This document shows positions 7,540 through 12,395 of a DNA stretch of 12,395 nucleotides, in pieces. Below the pieces are notes generated by a model that searched no databases, had not been told where the DNA came from, and was given only the letters and a program-made list of their open reading frames with translations. Origin of the DNA: JAKVAV01 sp964635965 (GTDB lineage: Bacteria; Bacteroidota; Bacteroidia; Flavobacteriales_D; Cryomorphaceae). A program made the position numbers and the translations under genes. How positions within the stretch are numbered: position 1 is the stretch's first letter; the number at the start of each line of letters is the position of its first letter. The stretch lies in assembly GCA_964635965.1 (NCBI GenBank), contig CAZWQX010000115.1, positions 1-12,395 on the forward strand. Reading direction: 5' to 3'.

Positions 7540-8105
7540 ATTCCTACTCCTATGAAATTTTTGACCATCTTATTTCCCTCGGGTGTCATCACACTTTCAG
7601 GGTGAAATTGAATACCAAAGGCGTTCATTTCCTTCACGTCAAAGGCCATAATGTCTCCTTCTTTATCTTCAGCAGTAATTGATATACTGTCAGGTAAGGC
7701 CTGTTTGCTCACTTTCCAAGAATGGTAGCGTCCAGCTTCAAATTCTTCGGGAATGCCATTGAAAATTTCCGATGTTTCTTTTTGCAGGATTGGGGTGTTG
7801 ATTCCGTGATACACCTTCGACATATTCTCCAATTTACCTCCTAGATGTTCAGCAATGGCTTGGTGTCCAAGACAAATTCCCAACATGGGTTTTTTGCCGA
7901 TGTAGCTCTCAATAATCTCGGGCATAAAACCAGCTTCTGAAGGAATTCCAGGGCCTGGAGAGAAAAGGATTCTTTCAAATCGATCTACTTTGGCAATATC
8001 GATCTTATTGTTCCGATGCACTTCATATGACACACCTAATTCTCTTAAGATGTGAACCAAATTAAAGGTGAAGCTATCGTAATTATCCAGTACTAATACA
8101 CTCAT
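7536..8105 (-). CDS. trpG: Anthranilate synthase component II (glutamine amidotransferase)
   Basis: Class I glutamine amidotransferase that supplies ammonia to TrpE. The protein is 189 aa. N-terminal LVLDNYDSFTFNL, oxyanion-region SPGPG at 49-53, nucleophile C78 in GICLGHQ, and H168/E170 in QFHPES form the full catalytic set. The family also serves p-aminobenzoate synthesis (PabA), but its position directly after trpE with an ATGA overlap (8102-8105) makes tryptophan synthesis its main role; dual use cannot be excluded. An AGAGGAG ribosome-binding site lies inside the end of trpE, close before the start. Confidence -1.
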   Translation of the reverse strand: MSVLVLDNYDSFTFNLVHILRELGVSYEVHRNNKIDIAKVDRFERILFSPGPGIPSEAGFMPEIIESYIGKKPMLGICLGHQAIAEHLGGKLENMSKVYHGINTPILQKETSEIFNGIPEEFEAGRYHSWKVSKQALPDSISITAEDKEGDIMAFDVKEMNAFGIQFHPESVMTPEGNKMVKNFIGVGI

Positions 8106-9517
8106 ATCTCCTCTGCTTTTGCAATAGCTCTGCGCATGGCGGCTACTTTGTTATCTACTTCCTCGAGTTCTCCCTGCGGACTACTTTCAACAACTACTCC
8201 GGCTCCCGCTTGGTAGGTTAGAACATTGTTTTTACTCAAAACTGACCGAATGATGATAGCGTGATTCACTGATCCATCAAATCCGAAAAAACCTATTGCT
8301 CCACCATAGAAATTTCTTGGTTGTCTTTCTTGTTCATCGATGATTTGCATCGCCCGGTATTTCGGCGCTCCTGAAAGCGTTCCCGCGGGAAAAGTATCGG
8401 CAAAAATCTGTATCCCGCTTCGCTCATCCATCAATTCACCGCTTACCTTACTAACCATATGAATAACGTGGGAGAAGTATTGAATCTCGGCGCATTCTTC
8501 CACCTTTACGTGATCTGTATGACGTGAAAGGTCGTTGCGAGCAAGATCCACCAACATGATGTGTTCAGCGTATTCTTTGGGATTTGCTTTTAGTTCATCG
8601 GCCGCGATCATGTCTTTCTCTGCATCCCCTGTTCTCATGGCCGTTCCCGCAATTGGGTCGATGAATGCTTGCCCATTTTTTACCTGCAGTTGTGATTCCG
8701 GGGATGACCCGAAAATTTTAAACTTCCCATAGTCGAAGTAGAAGAGGTATGGGCTGGGATTGACGTTGCGCAGACTTCGGTAAACATTGAAATCATCTCC
8801 TTTAAATGGTTGATTGAACTCTCTCGACAGCACAACTTGGAAAACGTCTCCACGCTGGCAGTGAGCGATACCTTTTTCAACCATGGATTTGAATTCCTCT
8901 GGTTTGCTGTTACTGGTTTCCTCGCCTGTTGTTTTAAATGAAAATTGAGCGATGTGATTTACCCCGATCAAAGACTTGAGATGATTTATGTCCTTGTCGT
9001 TTTGTCCCAATGTTTCAGTATCGTGTTTTACGATGAAGAGTTCGTTTTTGAAGTGGTCAATGACAATGACATATCGAAAGAGATGGTAAATCAGATCAGG
9101 GTTCGATTTATTGACTGCCGCCTTTTCGGTTAGTTCCAAATCATCAAAGTACTGGAATGCTTCAAACGAAGAATAGCCAAACAGCCCTGCCGTGTGGAAA
9201 GGCAAGTCATCCTTCTCTGAAGTAAAGCTCGAAACAAACGATTCAAGTGCAGGGAGAACCTTATCAAAACTTTCCACCTCAAGAGATACCTTTTCTTCAT
9301 TGGGAAGGTGATAGCTGTAATTCTTTCTCTTGGCTTCGAATCCTGCGATTGGATCAAGGCAGATAAAACTCAAGCTGTCTGCCTTTGAGTGATAGTCAGA
9401 ACTCTCAAGAAGATGACTACCGGGGTAATGGTCACGAAGTTTCAAGTAAATGCCTACAGGAGTTAAGGTATCGGCCAAAAGCCGCTCGTAGGTTCGATAT
9501 ATTTTAGTTTCCGTCAT
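8102..9517 (-). CDS. trpE: Anthranilate synthase component I
   Basis: Converts chorismate plus ammonia (from TrpG) to anthranilate and pyruvate. The protein is 471 aa. The N-terminal domain carries LLESSD at 36-41, the motif that forms the tryptophan feedback-inhibition site in TrpE, which argues for TrpE over PabB. The chorismate-binding domain starts near residue 205 and includes DPIAGTAMRTG, LVDLARNDLSRH, PAGTLSGAPK (377-386) and the C-terminal YQAGAGVV...E..NK block. The first structural gene of the operon; its ATG lies 10 nt after the T run of the attenuator terminator, with no clear Shine-Dalgarno. Expression is therefore likely controlled by both attenuation and enzyme feedback. Confidence -1.
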   Translation of the reverse strand: MTETKIYRTYERLLADTLTPVGIYLKLRDHYPGSHLLESSDYHSKADSLSFICLDPIAGFEAKRKNYSYHLPNEEKVSLEVESFDKVLPALESFVSSFTSEKDDLPFHTAGLFGYSSFEAFQYFDDLELTEKAAVNKSNPDLIYHLFRYVIVIDHFKNELFIVKHDTETLGQNDKDINHLKSLIGVNHIAQFSFKTTGEETSNSKPEEFKSMVEKGIAHCQRGDVFQVVLSREFNQPFKGDDFNVYRSLRNVNPSPYLFYFDYGKFKIFGSSPESQLQVKNGQAFIDPIAGTAMRTGDAEKDMIAADELKANPKEYAEHIMLVDLARNDLSRHTDHVKVEECAEIQYFSHVIHMVSKVSGELMDERSGIQIFADTFPAGTLSGAPKYRAMQIIDEQERQPRNFYGGAIGFFGFDGSVNHAIIIRSVLSKNNVLTYQAGAGVVVESSPQGELEEVDNKVAAMRRAIAKAEEI

Positions 9518-9527
9518 TATTGCGCAT

Positions 9528-9553
9528 AAAAAAAGCCTGCGAGAAGCAGGCTT
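9528..9553 (-). terminator. Attenuator terminator upstream of trpE
   Basis: On the minus strand AAGCCTGC (9553-9546) pairs perfectly with GCAGGCTT (9540-9533), an 8-bp stem with loop TTCTC. The RNA then reads seven consecutive T/U (9534-9528, two of which close the stem). This is a textbook intrinsic terminator. It lies between the leader peptide stop and trpE, so it would end transcription before the structural genes. Confidence -1.
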
Positions 9554-9578
9554 GAATATCTTGTTTGGTACAAACGCG

Positions 9579-9641
9579 TTAGTGCTTCTCTTCTGTTTTG
9601 AAGGAAGACCACCACCACATATTTTGTACTTGGTTTTTCAT
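9579..9641 (-). CDS. trpL: Tryptophan operon leader peptide with three tandem Trp codons
   Basis: A 20-codon ORF that starts with ATG at 9641 and ends with TAA at 9581-9579. It encodes MKNQVQNM-WWW-SSFKTEEKH. Three consecutive TGG codons at 9617-9609, immediately before a terminator and trpE, identify it as a leader peptide that senses charged tRNA-Trp by ribosome stalling. The Trp codons are residues 9-11, close to their position in E. coli TrpL, though the peptide is otherwise unrelated in sequence. No Shine-Dalgarno is evident; an A-rich CATCAAA precedes the start. The product itself probably has no function after translation. Confidence -1.
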   Translation of the reverse strand: MKNQVQNMWWWSSFKTEEKH

Positions 9642-9650
9642 TTTGATGGG

Positions 9651-9682
9651 CTAAATTAAAATGAAAGAATTGTGATTTCAAA
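9651..9682 (-). promoter_or_regulatory. Candidate trp operon promoter (Bacteroidota type)
   Basis: Minus strand TTTG (9682-9679), a 20-nt spacer, then TAATTTAG (9658-9651), seven of eight matches to the Bacteroidota -7 consensus TAnnTTTG. It lies 9 nt before the leader ATG, which would leave a very short 5' untranslated region, so the placement is tentative. Confidence -1.
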
Positions 9683-9697
9683 TTATGGAGTCAAAAT

Positions 9698-9718
9698 TCT
9701 TCAATTTGAATTTGAAGA
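9698..9718. promoter_or_regulatory. Palindrome in the divergent control region
   Basis: TCTTCAA (9698-9704) and TTGAAGA (9712-9718) are perfect 7-bp inverted repeats around a 7-nt AT-rich centre. It lies upstream of the candidate trp promoter and between two divergent transcription units, a plausible position for a regulator site. AT-rich sequence makes such palindromes common by chance, so a role is only possible. Confidence -1.
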
Positions 9719-9774
9719 TTCTTGCTTTCCTGATCAAATCATGTTTTTCACGGTTGAATTGTTTTAAACTAGAA

Positions 9775-9805
9775 TTTGGATGAATTATTGGGGCGAGTAT
9801 TCTTG
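9775..9805 (+). promoter_or_regulatory. Candidate prmA promoter (Bacteroidota type)
   Basis: TTTG (9775-9778), a 19-nt spacer, then TATTCTTG (9798-9805), seven of eight matches to TAnnTTTG. Spacing and distance to the prmA ATG (31 nt after the -7 element) are typical of Bacteroidota housekeeping promoters. Confidence -1.
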
Positions 9806-9836
9806 CGATTTTTAGGTCTTAAAGACGCCTTTCTAA

Positions 9837-10667
9837 ATGTCCTACGTCCGCTACAGCTTCATTTGTGAGCCAATTAATCCAACGAGTGAGATCCTTGTTG
9901 CTCTCCTGGCAGAACTGGAATTTGAAAGCTTTGAGGACAACGAAAACGGAGTCGATGCTTACATCGAATTAGAAAAAGACGACAAAGTAAGAGTTGAGAC
10001 CAAATCACGGGGTATCATCGGTGTTCAGGAAATTGAGAGAAAAGAGATTCCCAAGCAAAACTGGAACGCTATTTGGGAAGCAGACTACGAACCTGTCCGC
10101 GTGGATAAGTATTTCAGGGTACGTGCGCCATTTCACGAAAAGGATGATTCCTTTAAATACGAGATGGTAATTCAACCTAAAATGTCTTTTGGAACAGGTC
10201 ATCATGAAACTACATGGTTGATGCTCAAGACATTGTCTGATATGGACGTTCAAAATCTAGAAGTTGCTGATGCAGGAAGTGGTACAGGGGTTCTTGCCAT
10301 AGCAGCAAAAAAAATGGGTGCAAACTCAGCTTTCGCTTACGATGTTGAAGACTGGGCCTATGAAAATACCGTTGAAAATGCTGCGTTGAATAATACAGAA
10401 CTTGAAATTGCCAAGGGTGATGTTGGCCTGATTCAAGGTCGGTCCTTTGATTTAATATTGGCAAACATCAATAAAAATGTTCTCTTAAGTGATATGAATG
10501 CTTTTGCCAACTCATTAAACCCTAATGGTAACCTGATAATAAGCGGTTTCTTCATAACAGATCAGTCTGATCTGGAATCTGCAGGGATAAATGCAGGATT
10601 GAAGAAGGAATCTAGTATTGACCGCAATGCTTGGTGTTCCATGACTTTTACTAAAAGTATTGATTGA
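9837..10667 (+). CDS. prmA: Ribosomal protein L11 methyltransferase
   Basis: SAM-dependent enzyme that trimethylates ribosomal protein L11 in the cytoplasm. The protein is 276 aa. The N-terminal part (about 1-60) matches the L11-recognition domain; the catalytic domain carries FGTGHHET at 118-125, the SAM motif DAGSGTG at 145-151 (usually D.GCGTG or D.GSGTG), and ANINKN at 209-214, the characteristic PrmA motif near the active site. ATG 9837 gives the normal N-terminus (YVRYSFICEPINPTSEILVA) and no better in-frame start is seen. It is transcribed away from the trp operon. Its stop overlaps the next gene's start (TGATG, 10665-10669), so the two are probably co-transcribed. Confidence -1.
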   Translation: MSYVRYSFICEPINPTSEILVALLAELEFESFEDNENGVDAYIELEKDDKVRVETKSRGIIGVQEIERKEIPKQNWNAIWEADYEPVRVDKYFRVRAPFHEKDDSFKYEMVIQPKMSFGTGHHETTWLMLKTLSDMDVQNLEVADAGSGTGVLAIAAKKMGANSAFAYDVEDWAYENTVENAALNNTELEIAKGDVGLIQGRSFDLILANINKNVLLSDMNAFANSLNPNGNLIISGFFITDQSDLESAGINAGLKKESSIDRNAWCSMTFTKSID

Positions 10668-12395
10668 TGAAGAAGTATTCCCTTATCATATTTCTATCTG
10701 CATTTACTCTTTCATCTTTTGCTCAAATCAGGCAGTTCACTCATGAAAAACTGGCCTTTTATGAAGAGCTTTCCAAAATAATGACTGATGCCGATAAAAA
10801 AGAAGGTAAGGCACTCATGGAAGATAATTTCGGTCAGTTTTGGCTGAATGCCGAAGTGTACAATTCACAGCAGCAAGAACAGATATACACAGTGGCTGAT
10901 ATACTTCTCAAGAAAAGAGTAAGGCCATTTCCCTTTTTTAAAGCATTTGTGATTTCATTGATGTCTTTTCCAGGTTCCCCCCAAGAAGGAGAAGGTTTTC
11001 AGACTTGGATTGACATATTGACTTCGCTCGAAAAGAAGAGTAAGAAAGACTTGGAAGAGTTTCTCGTAACAACGGAAAATCTCTTCTTGGAAAATGCCTT
11101 TTACAAGTCAACATCAACCACCTGGAAGGGAACGAATGCAGGATGGGAATTTCAATTTGACGGGAAAGATTATTTCATCAATCTCCCAAATACCGACCTG
11201 GTTTGTTTAGCCAAAGGAGATAGCTCTGTTATCTACGCCACCAGTGGTCGCTTTGATATCAAAAAGGAAAAGTTTTATGGGAAGGAAGGAAAGATTACGT
11301 GGGAGAGGGCTGCTCTTGATCCAAATGAGACATACGCAGTTATTCAAAATCCTTATGAACTGAATATCAGATCATCCTTTTACGAAATTGATTCGGTTCT
11401 TTTCTTCAACAATTTCTTTCAAGCACCATTACTTGGAACCCTTGAGGATAAAATCCTGGCGAATGTTACTCCTGAAAAGGCAAAATTCCCGCAGTTTGCC
11501 TCCTATAACAAAAGACTCTCAATCGAGAATATTGTCGATAAGGTAGACTACAATGGAGGATTTCGAATGGAAGGAGCCAACCTACAAGGATTTGGGTCCA
11601 AAAGCGAGCCTGCTATTCTCACATTCAAGCGCGACAACCTTCCTCAATTAATTGCTTTTTCTCAATTCTATACCATCAAACCCGACCTTGTGGCTTCTCA
11701 AGACGCGAGTGTGATGATTCTTCTAAACAATGATTCGATCGTTCACCCAAGTCTTCAATTGCGCTTCAAGAATGAGAACAGGTTATTGACTTTAATTCGA
11801 TCTGATGAGGGGTTGAGCCGCTCTCCTTATTACGACACCTACCACGATCTTGAATTGTATTTTGAGGCCTTCTATTGGAATATCGATGACCCCATAATGA
11901 GAATGGGTAACTTGTATGGGAGCACCGAGACCAGGGCGGCATTTATTTCTTCTAATTTTTTCAAAAAACGGCTCTATCATGAATTGACCGGAATGGATCG
12001 TATCAATCCGCTCTATGCCATTAGGAGGTACGCTAGAAAGATTAATGATGAAAGCTTTGGTGCTGAAGGTTTGGCGAATGATTTGGGATTTCGACTAGAG
12101 AGTTATATACCAAGGCTTATAGAGCTGGCTAACAAGGGGTTTATCAATTACGACATTTCAAATCAAACCGTCGAGATCAAACAAAAACTTTACGACTACA
12201 TTGCCGCAGAAGCGGGAAATATTGACTATGACGTCATCCTCTTCAATTCTAACGTTCCTGACGGAGATAATGCCGAATTAAACTTGGTAAACTTCGACTT
12301 GGTTCTTCAAGGAGTAGATCAAATACAATTATCCGATTCCCAGCAGGTGGTAATCTACCCTCGCGGTGGAGTAGTCAATGTTCGTAAAAACCGAG
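10667..12395 (+). CDS. Large exported protein of unknown function, 3'-truncated by the window edge
   Basis: The frame from ATG 10667 stays open to the right edge: 576 codons with no stop. Residues 1-19 form a clear signal peptide: MKK, a hydrophobic stretch, then SFA before Q20, a type I signal peptidase site. There is no lipobox cysteine, so it is probably periplasmic or outer-membrane associated. The mature part begins with a helical, charged region (about 20-140, EELSKIMTDADKK, LEKKSKKDLEEF), then a mainly beta-type region rich in aromatic residues (about 145-390). A helical segment with RYARKINDESFGAEGLANDLGF follows (about 445-500). A beta-type region at the end (about 520 on) includes QIQLSDSQQVVIYPRGGVVNV. 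I recognise no characterised domain. The TGATG overlap with prmA suggests translational coupling. It resembles long uncharacterised proteins of Bacteroidota, but that is an impression, not a match. Confidence -1.
   Translation, partial: MKKYSLIIFLSAFTLSSFAQIRQFTHEKLAFYEELSKIMTDADKKEGKALMEDNFGQFWLNAEVYNSQQQEQIYTVADILLKKRVRPFPFFKAFVISLMSFPGSPQEGEGFQTWIDILTSLEKKSKKDLEEFLVTTENLFLENAFYKSTSTTWKGTNAGWEFQFDGKDYFINLPNTDLVCLAKGDSSVIYATSGRFDIKKEKFYGKEGKITWERAALDPNETYAVIQNPYELNIRSSFYEIDSVLFFNNFFQAPLLGTLEDKILANVTPEKAKFPQFASYNKRLSIENIVDKVDYNGGFRMEGANLQGFGSKSEPAILTFKRDNLPQLIAFSQFYTIKPDLVASQDASVMILLNNDSIVHPSLQLRFKNENRLLTLIRSDEGLSRSPYYDTYHDLELYFEAFYWNIDDPIMRMGNLYGSTETRAAFISSNFFKKRLYHELTGMDRINPLYAIRRYARKINDESFGAEGLANDLGFRLESYIPRLIELANKGFINYDISNQTVEIKQKLYDYIAAEAGNIDYDVILFNSNVPDGDNAELNLVNFDLVLQGVDQIQLSDSQQVVIYPRGGVVNVRKNR

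Larger units (their letters stand above)
9528..9641 (-). promoter_or_regulatory. trp operon attenuator leader with four pairing segments
   Basis: Segment 1 (9607-9600, CTTCCTTC) lies directly after the Trp codons and can pair with segment 2 (9593-9585, GAAG-A-GAAG) as 8 bp with one bulged A. Segment 2 shifted slightly (9590-9583, GAGAAGCA) can instead pair perfectly over 8 bp with segment 3 (9548-9541, TGCTTCTC), which overlaps the 5' arm and loop of the terminator. Segments 3 and 4 form the terminator stem. A ribosome stalled at the Trp codons (9617-9609) would cover segment 1 and leave segment 2 free for 2:3 antitermination. A ribosome reaching the stop (9581-9579) would cover segment 2 and allow termination. 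A small GTTTG-TAC-CAAAC hairpin sits at 9575-9563. Pairings are seen by eye; the mechanism is inferred from the E. coli trp leader. Confidence -1.

Noticed and set aside
9504..9527. Seven-codon ORF (ATG at 9527, TAA at 9506-9504) overlapping the trpE start out of frame
   Set aside because: No Trp codons, no ribosome-binding site, and easily explained by chance.
9813..9830. GTCTTAAAGAC palindrome just before prmA
   Set aside because: A one-base centre leaves no workable RNA hairpin loop, and an 11-bp AT-rich palindrome is unremarkable.
1..12395. CRISPR arrays, tRNA or rRNA genes, insertion sequences
   Set aside because: No regularly spaced repeats, cloverleaf-like sequences, rRNA segments or transposase reading frames were seen; nearly all the window is accounted for by conserved genes.

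Overview
The window is from a member of the Bacteroidota, probably a Flavobacteriia-like lineage. The evidence is TTTG-N19/20-TAnnTTTG-type promoter elements, the trpEGDCFBA gene order, a Thermotoga/Bacillus-type (I-beta) DAHP synthase, and PrmA and M3-peptidase sequences of Bacteroidota character. This assignment rests on family resemblance only.

Layout. Positions 1-2020 (+) hold the 3' part of an M3 zinc dipeptidyl carboxypeptidase whose N-terminus lies outside the window. Positions 2021-2183 are a convergent intergenic gap filled by nested inverted repeats: a perfect 23-bp pair, each arm being itself a hairpin, inside a 9-bp outer pair. It looks like a BIME-type element and could terminate transcription. 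Positions 2184-9641 (-) form one complete tryptophan operon read right to left: leader peptide, trpE, trpG, trpD, trpC, trpF, trpB, trpA, then a DAHP synthase (aroF). All seven junctions between the eight structural genes are 4-bp ATGA stop/start overlaps. Positions 9518-9836 form a divergent control region. Positions 9837-10667 (+) are prmA, followed with a TGATG stop/start overlap by a large exported protein of unknown function that runs off the right edge.

How the genes work together. AroF makes DAHP, the first intermediate of the shikimate pathway. TrpE/TrpG turn chorismate into anthranilate, and TrpD, TrpC, TrpF and TrpA/TrpB complete tryptophan. Control appears to act at two levels: an LLESS feedback-site motif in TrpE, and a transcription attenuator upstream of trpE.

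The most interesting element is that attenuator. A 20-codon leader ORF (9641 to 9579, minus strand) carries three tandem Trp codons. It is followed by an 8-bp GC-rich hairpin with a 7-T run that ends 10 nt before trpE. The RNA segments have the four-part 1:2 / 2:3 / 3:4 arrangement of the enterobacterial trp leader, here in a Bacteroidota-like genome.
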